Shown in pieces: positions 53,512 to 62,370 of a DNA stretch of 64,000 nt; position 1 is the stretch's first letter, and every line of letters begins with the position of its first letter. The notes under the pieces are model-generated. The model was given only the letters and a program-made list of their open reading frames with translations. It was not told the origin of the DNA and ran no database searches. Source of the stretch: Deltaproteobacteria bacterium (GTDB taxonomy: Bacteria; Myxococcota; Myxococcia; Myxococcales; SZAS-1); NCBI GenBank assembly GCA_018266075.1, contig JAFEBB010000002.1, forward strand, positions 124,001-188,000, given 5' to 3'. The position numbers were made by a program, and so were the translations under genes.

Positions 53512-54237
53512 TCACTCCGCCGACGCAAGCTCCAACTCGAGCGCGCGCAGAAGCAGCAGGTCGTTCCAAATGCACGTGGTGGATGAGGTCGATCTCCAGG
53601 GCCTCGAGTCCCTGAGGCATGAGCGGGTAGCTGGTGCAGGCGCCGTTCGGGATTGCGTAGCCGCTCGTCAGCCGACGCAGCTCCGCGAGAATCTCTCCCG
53701 CGGCGTCTTGCTGCACCGACATCGCCCGGATGGGGTTGGCGATCTTGCCGAATGGCGGCGTCGCCATCATCGTCCCCGACTCGCGCGCGAGCTCCAGCGC
53801 CGCGATGTACGAGAAGAGCACCCGCTCCTCGCGGATCAGGTGCGGCTCCATCTCCGCGTAGAGATCTTCGAAGCGCGCGCGCACCTGCGCCAGCTCGGGG
53901 TGCAGCGCCCCGTGGCCGCGGTGGACCCGCTCCACCAGAGGCGCCAGCCGCTCGAGCTCGCTGCGGGTGAAGGTGGGGTGCATCTCGAGGATGAAGTCGA
54001 TGAGCGCGCCCAGCGTCGCCTCGCTCCAGGAGGGCATGGGCGCGGCGAGGCCTTCCTGCATTTCGTCGTGCAGCTCCTGGAGGACGCTCCGCTGCGCCGG
54101 CCGCCGCCTCGCAGGCCGCGATCAAGCTGCGTCCGTCGCCACAGCAGTCGTCGAGGTGGTGGACTGTCGAGGCCCCGCACGGCAAGAGGGTGCGGCACCA
54201 ACAGCTCGCGTAGCGGGATTTGGAGCGCGATGTCCAT
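53512..54237 (-). pseudogene. RIC (ScdA/YtfE-type) di-iron Fe-S repair gene, broken by three frameshifts
   Basis: Read in three frames, the locus gives a complete RIC protein: MDIALQIPLRELLVPHPLAV (frame A), HHLDDCCGDGRSLIAACEAA (frame B), then ELHDEMQEGL, a helix with FILEMHPTFTRSELERLAPL, EPHLIREERVLFSYI and IHHVHLE (frame C), and finally NDLLLLRALELEL to TGA at 53512, back in frame A. Breaks lie near 54166, 54087 and 53563. RIC proteins repair Fe-S clusters damaged by NO or peroxide. The start has a perfect ggagg SD and a perfect FNR box upstream, so regulation remains intact while the coding sequence is lost. Sequencing error is a remaining alternative, but no nearby gene shows shifts. 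Confidence 0.85.
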
Positions 54238-54305
54238 GGCGCCTCCAGGTTGGGCGCGCTCGATCGGGGGCTCATCCAACATGGGGCGGAGCGGCGCGCG
54301 CGTCC

Positions 54306-54319
54306 TTGATCGGAATCAA
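54306..54319. promoter_or_regulatory. Perfect FNR/Dnr box
   Basis: TTGATcggaATCAA matches the full consensus. A class-II position (centre -41.5) places a minus-strand start near 54271, 34 bp before the RIC start codon. The box also lies 180 bp upstream of the divergent PAS histidine kinase gene. Confidence 0.78.
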
Positions 54320-54498
54320 CGTCCGGGCCTGTCGCTCGACCTCGCTTGGGTTCAAGCGTCTCGGCGACATTCTGCGAGTGCCGCTTCGCCTCCTGCACTT
54401 CCGCTCGATCGAGCGCCGGCAATAGCCAAGCTCCACCTCACACTGATACAAAATCCGCCATTGCCTGCGAGCGCAGCGCATCTCGGACACGACGAGAC

Positions 54499-56004
54499 GT
54501 GACGGACCACGAGCAACCCTCTCAAGCCGCCTTCGAGCTCTCCTTCCGGACCCTGGCCGACAATGCGCCGTGGGCCATTCTCCTCCTCGACGACGACCGG
54601 ATCGCCTACGCCAACGCCGCCGCCGCGAAGCTGACCGGCCGCGCGTCACGCGAGGCGCTGGTGGGCGCGTCGGTCGCCTCGATCTTCCATCCCGAGGACG
54701 CCGCCGAGGCCGCCGACTGGCTTCGCAGTGACGCCGCCGTCCTCGAGAAGCCGCAGATTCACCGGCTCGTCTGGCCCGGTGGCGAGGTCCGGCAAGTGGA
54801 GACACGGGCGGTGGCCATGGCCGCGCCGGCGAGCCACGCCCGAGCGGTGATCCTCAACGACGTCCACGAGCAGTGGCGCATTCGCGAGCAGCTCGAGCGC
54901 ACCGAGCGCCTGGCGTCTCTGGGGCGCTTGGCTGCGGGCGTGGCCCACGAGATCAACAACCCGGCCGCGGCCATCATGGGCAACGTGACCTTCGTGCTCG
55001 AGGAGCTCGAGGGGCGGAGCCTGAACGCCCAGATCTTCGACGCGCTCAACGACTCGCTGGAGGCGGTGCGTCGCATCGCCAAGATCGTGCATCAGCTCAA
55101 GCTCTCCACGCGCTCGGCGACCGTCGGGGCGCCGCTGAGCCCGGTCTCGGTGCTCGGCGCGGTGAACACGGCGGTGCGGCTGCTCGCGGTGACCGCCACC
55201 GAGACGACGGTGGAGGTGGACATCGCCGACGACCTCCGCGCCCTCGCCGACGAGGTGTTCCTCGGCCAGGTGCTCAACAACCTGCTCACCAACGCGCTCC
55301 AGGCAGCGCGGCCCGGAGCGCCTCCGCGCGTGACGGTTCGCGCCCGCGTCGACGCCGAGCGCGTCTACATCGAGGTGGAGGACCAGGGCACGGGCATGGA
55401 CGAGGTGACGCGCAAGAAGATCTTCGAGCCGTTCTTCACCACCAAGCCGGTGGGCCAGGGCACGGGCCTGGGGCTCTCGGTCACCCAGGGGCTCCTCCGC
55501 ACCATGGGCGGCGAAATCTCGGTGGAGAGCGAGCTCGGACAGGGGAGCCGCTTCACCATCGACCTCAAGCGCGCGGAGACGGCGCCCGTGGTTCCCGTCG
55601 CTTCGAAGGAAGCCGAGCTGCCCGATCCCCCGCTGATGCTCTTGATCGACGACGACCCCTTGGCAGGTCGCGGGATCGCCCGGCAGCTGCGCGACCAGTT
55701 CCACGTGATGCTCGTCGAAGGCATCGAGCCGGCGCTGGAGTTCATCGCCCACAACACGCCCGACATCATCCTCTGTGACGTGGTGATGCCCGACGGCGGC
55801 GCGGAGCGGTTTCTGGAGCTGATTCGCGAGCGGCACCCGGAGCTGGTGAGCCGCGTGGTGATCACCACCGGCGAGGCCACCAACGCGGAGCACCAGGCCT
55901 TCGTGGAGCGGGCCACGAACCCGATGGTGGCCAAGCCGCTGAGTCGCAGCCGGCTCAACGCAGTGTGGAAGCAGGTCAAGCCCGAGGACGGCGACTCGAA
56001 CTAA
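54499..56004 (+). CDS. Soluble hybrid histidine kinase, PAS-HisKA-HATPase-REC
   Basis: This 501-residue kinase has no membrane segment. A PAS domain (~15-125: RTLADNAPWAILLLDDDRIA) precedes HisKA with LAAGVAHEINNPAAAIMGN (His150) and HATPase_c (NLLTNALQAARPG, GQGTGLGLSVTQGLL). A C-terminal receiver (~375-500) has LMLLIDDDPLAG, ILCDVVMPDGG and VAKPLSRSRL. PAS-only cytoplasmic kinases often sense redox or small molecules. I used the GTG at 54499, which has a weak SD. It is divergent from the broken RIC gene across a perfect FNR box. Confidence 0.93.
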   Translation: MTDHEQPSQAAFELSFRTLADNAPWAILLLDDDRIAYANAAAAKLTGRASREALVGASVASIFHPEDAAEAADWLRSDAAVLEKPQIHRLVWPGGEVRQVETRAVAMAAPASHARAVILNDVHEQWRIREQLERTERLASLGRLAAGVAHEINNPAAAIMGNVTFVLEELEGRSLNAQIFDALNDSLEAVRRIAKIVHQLKLSTRSATVGAPLSPVSVLGAVNTAVRLLAVTATETTVEVDIADDLRALADEVFLGQVLNNLLTNALQAARPGAPPRVTVRARVDAERVYIEVEDQGTGMDEVTRKKIFEPFFTTKPVGQGTGLGLSVTQGLLRTMGGEISVESELGQGSRFTIDLKRAETAPVVPVASKEAELPDPPLMLLIDDDPLAGRGIARQLRDQFHVMLVEGIEPALEFIAHNTPDIILCDVVMPDGGAERFLELIRERHPELVSRVVITTGEATNAEHQAFVERATNPMVAKPLSRSRLNAVWKQVKPEDGDSN

Positions 56005-56039
56005 CTTAGGCCGATTCCGCGCTGGACGAAGCCAACGCG

Positions 56040-56315
56040 CTACTTGGATTCGGTTTCTTCGTAGGTGGCCAGGTACTCGAAGGCAGGACGGCGCCCGGCG
56101 GCGCGCGGGCTCGCGGGAAGAGGCCGCACCACGATCGGCCGGACCGCGCCATCCTCGAGCACCACGCACTCCTTCGGCCGAATCGGCAGCATCAACGGCG
56201 AGCTGAAGGCGAAGCCGCCCGGCTCGGATGGCGCGTTGCCGGACTTCTTCTGCGGCTCGAAGCGCCGCCTGATCTCGACCTCCACCGACTCACCGTCCAC
56301 TCTCACCGTTGCCAT
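56040..56315 (-). CDS. Hypothetical 91-residue protein
   Basis: The ATG at 56315 has an aagga SD. The product is small and cytoplasmic, with N-terminal beta hairpin MATVRVDGESVEVEIRRRF and proline-rich middle. No cysteines or known motif. It stands between the kinase gene and a secreted propeller-type gene and may be independent. Codon pattern fits the surrounding genes. Confidence 0.65.
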   Translation of the reverse strand: MATVRVDGESVEVEIRRRFEPQKKSGNAPSEPGGFAFSSPLMLPIRPKECVVLEDGAVRPIVVRPLPASPRAAGRRPAFEYLATYEETESK

Positions 56316-56382
56316 CCGAAGTCCTTTCCGAGCGAGGAGGAAACGCCCCCGCGGCGCTCCCTCCCCGGTCACGCTTTGCTTC

Positions 56383-57534
56383 TCAGTGCCCGAGGCACGC
56401 CTCGTTCGGCACCACCGCCGTCACCAGAAACGGCGGCTGCAGTTCGTCCTGCGAAAGGGCCGGGTTCAACCCGGCCAGGCGGTACTCCTGGTCGCTGGTC
56501 ACGAGCAGCTCGCGCGTCCCGAAGAGCGTGGGCAGCCAGGTGAGCCCGACGGGGAAGTTGAAGAGCGTCGGGTCATCGCCCACCACCTCGCGCGCGCCGG
56601 TCTCGACGTCGATGCGGATGACGCGCAGGTGGAACGGATCGCCCACGTAGGCCCAGCGATCGGTGGGCTCACCGGTGGGGAACGCGAGCCCCTCCAGCGC
56701 CTCGAGGGTCCCGGCCGGCCGCGCGGATACGGTCTGGATGTCGCTGGCGCGGGCCCCGGGCGTGCGGCTCTGGTCGAGGAGCGTGGCCACCGGCACCTTG
56801 TAGAGGCCGCCTAGGCAGCTGCTGGTGAAGTAGAGCTGGTCGCCGCGCTTGGCCAGCGAGTTGATGCCCGGCGCGAAGCCCGGGTCGAAGGGCACGTTGC
56901 CGATGGTGATGGCCGGCATGCCGCAGCCGCCGAGCGCAGGCAGGGGCACGGCCGGATTGTCGGGGAAGATGCCCGGCGTGATGGAGCCGTCGCCGTGCAC
57001 CAGCCACAGGCCGCCGATCACCGACTCGCTCACCACGTACAGGTCGGGGCTCACCACCTCCACGTCCTCGGCGAAGATCACCGGCAGCCCGTCGAAGCGC
57101 ACCGAGCGCTCCAGCGTGGCCGAGAACTGCCGGGTGCGGGCGTCGTAGCTGTAGCTGTAGTCGTCGACGCTGGGGATGGAGGGCGACACCGGGCTGGGAA
57201 AGCCGCCCGAGTCGAGCAGCACCAGGTGCCCCGGGCGCGGGACGCGGACCACGAACGGCAGCCCGAACCCGCCCGCTGGGGCCGGCAGCTCGGCGATTTC
57301 ACTGCCGGTGAAGCGATCGAGCACGCTCACCTTTCCCGCGAGGGGTAGGGCGATGAAGACCAGCCGCTCGTCAGCGGCGATGCCGTGGGGCAGATCGTTC
57401 AGCGCGGTATAGACGAAAGAGGTGTCGCCGCCGTGGTCGGGCCCCGAGTGTCGGGAATCCGCGCGTGCCGCGGACCCTGCGAGGACCACCACCAACCCGA
57501 GCCAGCTCAGCATCCGCGCGCCTTCACGCACCAT
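56383..57534 (-). CDS. Secreted beta-propeller-like protein
   Basis: The 383-residue protein has a signal peptide (MLSWLGLVVVLAGSAARA) behind a perfect gaggagg SD at the ATG at 57534. The mature part is built from repeated beta segments such as PHGIAADERLVFIALPLAGK, FVVRVPRPGHLVLLDSGG, DLYVVSESVIGGLWLVHGDG and EGLAFPTGEPTDRWAYVGD. They resemble SMP-30/NHL-type propellers. It has only a few cysteines and no lipobox, so it is likely free in the periplasm. Function unknown. Confidence 0.85.
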   Translation of the reverse strand: MVREGARMLSWLGLVVVLAGSAARADSRHSGPDHGGDTSFVYTALNDLPHGIAADERLVFIALPLAGKVSVLDRFTGSEIAELPAPAGGFGLPFVVRVPRPGHLVLLDSGGFPSPVSPSIPSVDDYSYSYDARTRQFSATLERSVRFDGLPVIFAEDVEVVSPDLYVVSESVIGGLWLVHGDGSITPGIFPDNPAVPLPALGGCGMPAITIGNVPFDPGFAPGINSLAKRGDQLYFTSSCLGGLYKVPVATLLDQSRTPGARASDIQTVSARPAGTLEALEGLAFPTGEPTDRWAYVGDPFHLRVIRIDVETGAREVVGDDPTLFNFPVGLTWLPTLFGTRELLVTSDQEYRLAGLNPALSQDELQPPFLVTAVVPNEACLGH

Positions 57535-57656
57535 GACTGCCTCCTCGTGCCTGGTTCATCCCCCCGTGCTCCGCTCTTGTGTTCGCTCTTGCCGTCTCCT
57601 CGTCTTCGTCAATCGGGTGAACCTGCGTTGATCCAGATCTGCGCCGGACGGCTGCG

Positions 57657-60173
57657 TCAGCCGGCCTTCATCAGCGAGGGATCACTGAAGGACACGTCCT
57701 GGACCACCTGGCCCAGGATCTCGGCGTTGAAGTGATCGGTGAGCTGCACGTAGGCGCACTGCGGGAGCTGCACGGCGCCCAGCCGCGTCTTCTCCACCTC
57801 GGCGTCCATGCCCAGGTCGAGGTGGCGCAGCCCGAGCTCCTTGGCGCGCAGGATCGTCCGCCAGAGCAGCTGCCGGTACACGCTCACCTCGCGCTGCACG
57901 CCGTCGAGGCCGCAGGCGAAGGCCACGTAGCGGTCGCCGTTGATCAGCGACGCCCCCATCGCAACGGGGCGGCCGTCGGCGGGGCCACCGTGCTGCGGCA
58001 GCAGGTGGAGGGTCTGGATCTCCCAGCCCGGCGTCTCCCAGAGGCGCTCGAAGATGTCGCTCGGCAGATCGAAGGTGTTGAGCCGGAGCTTGCGCTGCTT
58101 CACGTTGCGGTACAGCTCGTAGAACTGCGTGAACTGCTCCGCGCTGGGCGGGTCGCCGCCTGCGCGCCAGATGCGGGTCACGAACTGGTGCTGCACCTCG
58201 AGGGCGTCGGCCCGCACGCGGCGGCGGGTGCGTTGACCGAGGGTCTGGAGGAAGTCGGCCTCGGTCTTCCACTCGCCCAGGTTCAAGGTGTGGCTGGCGA
58301 GCATGGGCATCTTCACCAGGCCGTGGGCGAGCAGGTACTCGGCGAGCTCGGGGTCCGGGTCGGGCAGGTCGCGGAGCACCAGCAGCTTGGAGCCGCCCAC
58401 CTGAAGGATCTGGCCCGCCTCGTGGAGGATGAGGTCCATGGCGGTGCGCCAGGGCGCGCTGCGGTCGAGGTAGAGGTGGTTGCCCTCGCTGAGCAGGCTG
58501 CCCATGGCCACCACGCGCGAGGTGAGGAAGTACGGGTCCTGGGCGCGGCGCTCCTCGATGCGGCGCGAGACGTCGGCGCGCATGAGCATGTCGTCCTTCC
58601 AGAGCGCCTCGCTGAAGAACGTGGCCGCGATGGGCCGGCCGGCCAGGCGCACGATGAAGTAGTGGAAGGTCCAGTTGCTCTCGGCCTCCTTCCGACCGCG
58701 GAAGGTGTCCTCCAGCATCGCCAGCTGTGCGGCGGGGAAGGCGCCGCGGTGGCCCAGCAGCCGGTCCCACTCGGCGCCGTCGAGCTCGCGGATGGAGGTG
58801 GCGTACTCCAGCCGCAGATCGACCTCCGCCGGCATGCCCTCGACGCGCGGGCTCGCGCTCGCCGGCTGGTCCAGCTCGAACACCCGCTCCAGCTTGCGCC
58901 GCTGCTGCCGTGCGGCGAGCTTCTCGCGGTACGAGAAGAGCGCCTCCACCATCTCGCGGGTGGTCTCCGCCTCGTCGAGCGCGAACGGGTAGTGGTGGGC
59001 GATGGCCTGGGCCAGCGCGGTGAGGTCCTCGAAGGTGTGGTGCCGGGTGAGCGAGACCCGCAGCCCGCTGCGCTTGAGCGGGACGGCCGGGTAGGTGGCC
59101 ACGCTCACGTAGAAGCCCTCGCTCATCAACCGGCGGATGAGCGCGTGGGCGACCTTGAGCGGCCCGGTCTTGATGAACAGGATGGGCGCCAGGTTCTGCT
59201 CCAGCAGCGGCATATCGCGCGCGAGCAGCTCCTGGTTCAGGTGCCGCACGCGATTCGCCAGCTCGGCCTGCATTTGGTTGATCTCGGGCGTGAGGTGGAT
59301 CGACGCGCTGGCGTCGATGGCGCCGAGCATGGGCGGCTGGATCGGCCCGCAGAAGGCGAGGGTGGAGGCGCAGAGCCGCAGCCGGTGGCGGAGCTCCTGG
59401 TCCGGCGTGACCAGGCAGCCGCCGCTGGCCGCGAAGGCCTTGTTCAGCGAGGTGGCGAGCACCATGCGCGGGTGGAGCGGCATGCGCGAGAGGTGCACGC
59501 CGCGGCCGTTCTCGCCGGCGATGCTCATGCCGTGGGCGTCGTCGACGTAGAGATGCAGCTGCTCGTAGCGGTTGAGCAGCTCGGTGAGCGCGGCGACGTC
59601 TGGGAGGTCGCCGTACATGCTGTAGACGCCGTCAATCATGTGCCAGACCTTGCGGTGGGTCTGACGCAGGGCCTCGATGCGCTTCTCGAGCTCCAGGTAG
59701 TCGCCGTGGCGCAACAGCTCCACGTGGCAGCCGTTGGCGCGCGCAAGGGTGGCCCCGAGCTGCACCGAGTGGTGGACCTGCTGGTCCAGGATGATCGCGT
59801 CCTTCTCCTGGGCCAGCACCGGCACCGCGCCCAGGTGCCCCAGGGTGGTGCTGCTGGTGAGCAGCGCCGGGTTGCCGAAGAGCGCGCTCAGCTTCTCCTC
59901 GAGGGCGGCGTACGGCGGCGCCGAGAGGTACGCGCGCGAGGCCGAGAACTGGCTGCCGTAGCGCTCGGTGGCGCGGATGATCCCCGCGCGGATGCGATCG
60001 TCCACCTCGAGGCCCAGGTACGAGCAGGAGCCGAAGGAGATCAGCGGCCGCCCGCCCAGGACGATCTGCCTGCCGTTGAGCGGCTGATCTTCCACGTCCC
60101 GGAACATCAGCCCCGTCTGCCGACCCACGGTGAAGACGTCGAAGACCGTACCCTGCAGCTCGGAAGCTTCCAT
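57657..60173 (-). CDS. Alpha-oxoamine synthase fused to a GNAT-type acyltransferase
   Basis: The 838-residue protein has two enzymes. Residues 1-410 are a PLP-dependent alpha-oxoamine synthase of the BioF/Kbl/SPT/CqsA superfamily: ISFGSCSYLGL, YGSQFSASRAYLS, YVDDAHGMS and TSLNKAFAASGG with PLP-Lys245. Such enzymes join an amino acid with an acyl-CoA and release CO2. Residues ~445-838 are a GNAT/DUF482-like domain of the FemAB fold (FHYFIVRLAGRPIAATFF, HLDLGMDAEVEKTRLG). The fusion suggests synthesis of a long-chain amino-ketone followed by N-acylation, for example a sphingolipid-like lipid or CAI-1-type signal. It is divergent from the DUF2378 gene. Product unknown. Confidence 0.94.
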   Translation of the reverse strand: MEASELQGTVFDVFTVGRQTGLMFRDVEDQPLNGRQIVLGGRPLISFGSCSYLGLEVDDRIRAGIIRATERYGSQFSASRAYLSAPPYAALEEKLSALFGNPALLTSSTTLGHLGAVPVLAQEKDAIILDQQVHHSVQLGATLARANGCHVELLRHGDYLELEKRIEALRQTHRKVWHMIDGVYSMYGDLPDVAALTELLNRYEQLHLYVDDAHGMSIAGENGRGVHLSRMPLHPRMVLATSLNKAFAASGGCLVTPDQELRHRLRLCASTLAFCGPIQPPMLGAIDASASIHLTPEINQMQAELANRVRHLNQELLARDMPLLEQNLAPILFIKTGPLKVAHALIRRLMSEGFYVSVATYPAVPLKRSGLRVSLTRHHTFEDLTALAQAIAHHYPFALDEAETTREMVEALFSYREKLAARQQRRKLERVFELDQPASASPRVEGMPAEVDLRLEYATSIRELDGAEWDRLLGHRGAFPAAQLAMLEDTFRGRKEAESNWTFHYFIVRLAGRPIAATFFSEALWKDDMLMRADVSRRIEERRAQDPYFLTSRVVAMGSLLSEGNHLYLDRSAPWRTAMDLILHEAGQILQVGGSKLLVLRDLPDPDPELAEYLLAHGLVKMPMLASHTLNLGEWKTEADFLQTLGQRTRRRVRADALEVQHQFVTRIWRAGGDPPSAEQFTQFYELYRNVKQRKLRLNTFDLPSDIFERLWETPGWEIQTLHLLPQHGGPADGRPVAMGASLINGDRYVAFACGLDGVQREVSVYRQLLWRTILRAKELGLRHLDLGMDAEVEKTRLGAVQLPQCAYVQLTDHFNAEILGQVVQDVSFSDPSLMKAG

Positions 60174-60379
60174 TGGCGGACTCTCCTATTGTCCGCGAGA
60201 CTAGTAACTCGCTTCATGTCAGATCAATCAGTTTTAATTCGACAACCATTCATCGCTGACACTGGAAGAGGATGCGTTCTATGGGACAAACGTTCTATGC
60301 TCGGGTTTGCTGACCTGCATGGACTGATGGAGGCGGCGATTTCGTTGGGGGGTTGGGCCCAGCCAGAAAGGCAGTTCCC

Positions 60380-60970
60380 GTGACCGACCCGAGTCCAAGT
60401 CCCGTCGCCGCGAGCCCGGCTTCGCGCGAGGGCAACCTCGAGTTCCAGAACACCATCGAAGGCGTGCTGATCCGCACCTTGGGCTCCAAGCTCAACGCGG
60501 AGCTGCGGGCCAAGCTCCGCGAGGCGGGGCTCGATCTCGATAAGAAGTTGCTCCCGGCCTACCCGGCGGCCGACTTCCACCGCTGGGTGTCCATCGCGGC
60601 GGAGTACGTCTATCCGGGGGTCAGCGGCAGCGAGGCCGTGCGCCTCTTCGGGCGGCAGTCGCTGGTGGGCCTGGGCGAGACGATGATCGGCAAGGCGATG
60701 AAGCTCTCGCTGACGCTCATTGGGCCGCGGCGCGCGCTTCAGCGCGCAGGTCGCTCGTTCCGCTCGAACAACAACTACATCGTGGTGCAGTCGCGGGAGC
60801 TCACGCCCACCTCGATGGAGCTGGTGTTCAACGAGGTCCACAACCTGCCGAGCTACTACCAGGGCGTGCTCGAGGGCGCGTGCATGCTCATCGGGGCGAA
60901 GCAGTGCACCGTGCGTCTCGACTCCATGCTCGGCAACGGCGCGCGGTTCGTTGCCGAATGGGAGGCCTGA
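60380..60970 (+). CDS. DUF2378/TIGR02265 family protein
   Basis: The 196-residue protein matches the DUF2378 family: LEFQNTIEGVLIRTL near the N-terminus, YPAADFHRWVSIAAEYVYPG, LFGRQSLVGLGETMIGKAM and YYQGVLEGACMLIGAK at the end. The family is paralogous in myxobacteria and nearly absent elsewhere; its function is unknown, though V4R-like folds are suspected. It lies divergently from the alpha-oxoamine synthase fusion with 206 bp between, in an AT-richer stretch with a repeated cgttctatg. The GTG at 60380 has an aaagg SD. Confidence 0.92.
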   Translation: MTDPSPSPVAASPASREGNLEFQNTIEGVLIRTLGSKLNAELRAKLREAGLDLDKKLLPAYPAADFHRWVSIAAEYVYPGVSGSEAVRLFGRQSLVGLGETMIGKAMKLSLTLIGPRRALQRAGRSFRSNNNYIVVQSRELTPTSMELVFNEVHNLPSYYQGVLEGACMLIGAKQCTVRLDSMLGNGARFVAEWEA

Positions 60971-61041
60971 GGCCACCCGTTCCCGTCCTGCCCGGGGAAG
61001 GGGCGTCTGGCGGATACCGCCCCCGCGCAGACACGGGGGAA

Positions 61042-62370
61042 CTACGGGCAGGACTCCTGCGCTGGCGTCGCGGGCAGCGGCTGCTGATTGAAGTCGAAGG
61101 CGTCCATGAGCGATCCGGCCACGTCGTCGCGGGCGCGCGGGTCCTTGGCGTGGAGACTCCCCACCGCGCCCGGCGCGCCGAAGAGCTCCTCGATGAGCCG
61201 CGGGATGCTGGCCTGCTCGGTCACGCCGTGGAACACGCCCTTCTTCGCGTACGGCGAGACGATGATCGCCGGCAGCCGGAAGCCCAGCCCGTAGGGATGC
61301 GTGGGATCGCAGCCGTACTGCGCCGGCGGCGGGACGTTGTCGTAGAAGCCGCCGAAGTCGTCCCAGGTGATGATCACCGCGGCGTGCGACCAGTACTGCG
61401 AGTTGATGATGTCGTTGGTGAAGTGTGTGGCCCAGGTGTCGCTGGCGCACATCGAGAGCGGCGGGTGTCCGCTGCTGAAGTCCTGATCCACGAGCCAGAC
61501 CACGTTGGGCAGCGTGCCCGCCGCGATGTCCTGCTCGAACTCGTCGTAGGTGGCGACGTTGCTCCACCCGGGCCCGTCGCGGATGGGCTGGACGGCGTCA
61601 AACATGGTCCACACCACCGAGCCGAGGTTCCCGAAGTTGATCCCGGTTCCGTAGAACTTCCAGGTGGTGCCCGACTTCAGCGTGTCGGGCGCGCTGGGGA
61701 TGTTGAAGCAGGGGAACGGCGTGTCGACGGCGCACGTGGTCTCGTTCTCCACGTTGACCGTGGTCGTGAACGGATCGTCGCAGCCCCAGATCGGCAGCGG
61801 AAGGTTGGCGATGTGCGAGTCGGGGCTGTCCTCCGCGCCGCCCGCCTGCGCCGCGAGCGTGAAGAGGTGGCCGGGGAAGCTCGGGCCCAGCATCGAGGAG
61901 AAGAACTGGTCGGCCAGTTCGTAGTTCGACGCCAGGCCCCAGAAGCCGGGGATGCTCTGCGCGTTGTATTGAATGAAGGCCTCGTCGCCGTACTGCTGAC
62001 GGTCGCTGTTGTTCACCCAGCCATCCATGGCGCCGCCGTTCCAGTCGGCCAGCGCGCAGTCGTGGGTGTGACAGAGGTCGTGCGCGGGCGCGTCGGGGGC
62101 GTTTGGCGCGTCGATGGTGACGCCGTTGGGGAACGTCCACTTGGTTCCGCCCGTCGCGCCCGGGAACGAGCCGAACATCGAGTCGAAGGTGTGGTTCTCC
62201 AGGACGATGATCACCAGATGATCAATGGTCCCTGGCGGATCGCCGCCCGTCGAGCCGGTCGTGCCTCCGGTGGAGCTGGCTTGCTGGACCGTCGTGAACG
62301 GGGGCGCGGACTTGTTGCAGCCGATGAGCGCCAGGGCGGCGATGAGACCGAGGCGAGAGAGAGTTCGCAC
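61042..62370 (-). CDS. Phospholipase C/acid-phosphatase-type phosphoesterase lipoprotein
   Basis: The 442-residue lipoprotein has the lipobox LIGC (Cys18) and a short Ser/Thr/Gly tether. It belongs to the phosphoesterase family that includes phospholipase C and AcpA: ENHTFDSMFG with the catalytic residue, DGWVNNSD, WSHAAVIITWDDFGGFYDNV and SPYAKKG. These metal-dependent enzymes release phosphate or phosphoalcohols. A surface phosphoesterase may serve phosphate scavenging or membrane attack on prey. The length and motifs are complete. Confidence 0.92.
   Translation of the reverse strand: MRTLSRLGLIAALALIGCNKSAPPFTTVQQASSTGGTTGSTGGDPPGTIDHLVIIVLENHTFDSMFGSFPGATGGTKWTFPNGVTIDAPNAPDAPAHDLCHTHDCALADWNGGAMDGWVNNSDRQQYGDEAFIQYNAQSIPGFWGLASNYELADQFFSSMLGPSFPGHLFTLAAQAGGAEDSPDSHIANLPLPIWGCDDPFTTTVNVENETTCAVDTPFPCFNIPSAPDTLKSGTTWKFYGTGINFGNLGSVVWTMFDAVQPIRDGPGWSNVATYDEFEQDIAAGTLPNVVWLVDQDFSSGHPPLSMCASDTWATHFTNDIINSQYWSHAAVIITWDDFGGFYDNVPPPAQYGCDPTHPYGLGFRLPAIIVSPYAKKGVFHGVTEQASIPRLIEELFGAPGAVGSLHAKDPRARDDVAGSLMDAFDFNQQPLPATPAQESCP

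Noticed and set aside
53570-54502. Plus-strand frame across the RIC locus
   Set aside because: It lies opposite the recognisable RIC fragments, which carry family motifs in the minus-strand frames.
57628-57641. TTGATccagATCTG as a fourth FNR box
   Set aside because: The second half keeps only three of five bases, and the gene nearby has no link to the module.
10837-60286. 13-base word gcgttctatggga shared by 10837-10849 and 60274-60286
   Set aside because: Several shared 13-mers are expected by chance in 64 kb, and the contexts differ.
57732-60383. Plus-strand frame of about 880 codons
   Set aside because: It is antisense to the alpha-oxoamine synthase fusion and shows no motif.
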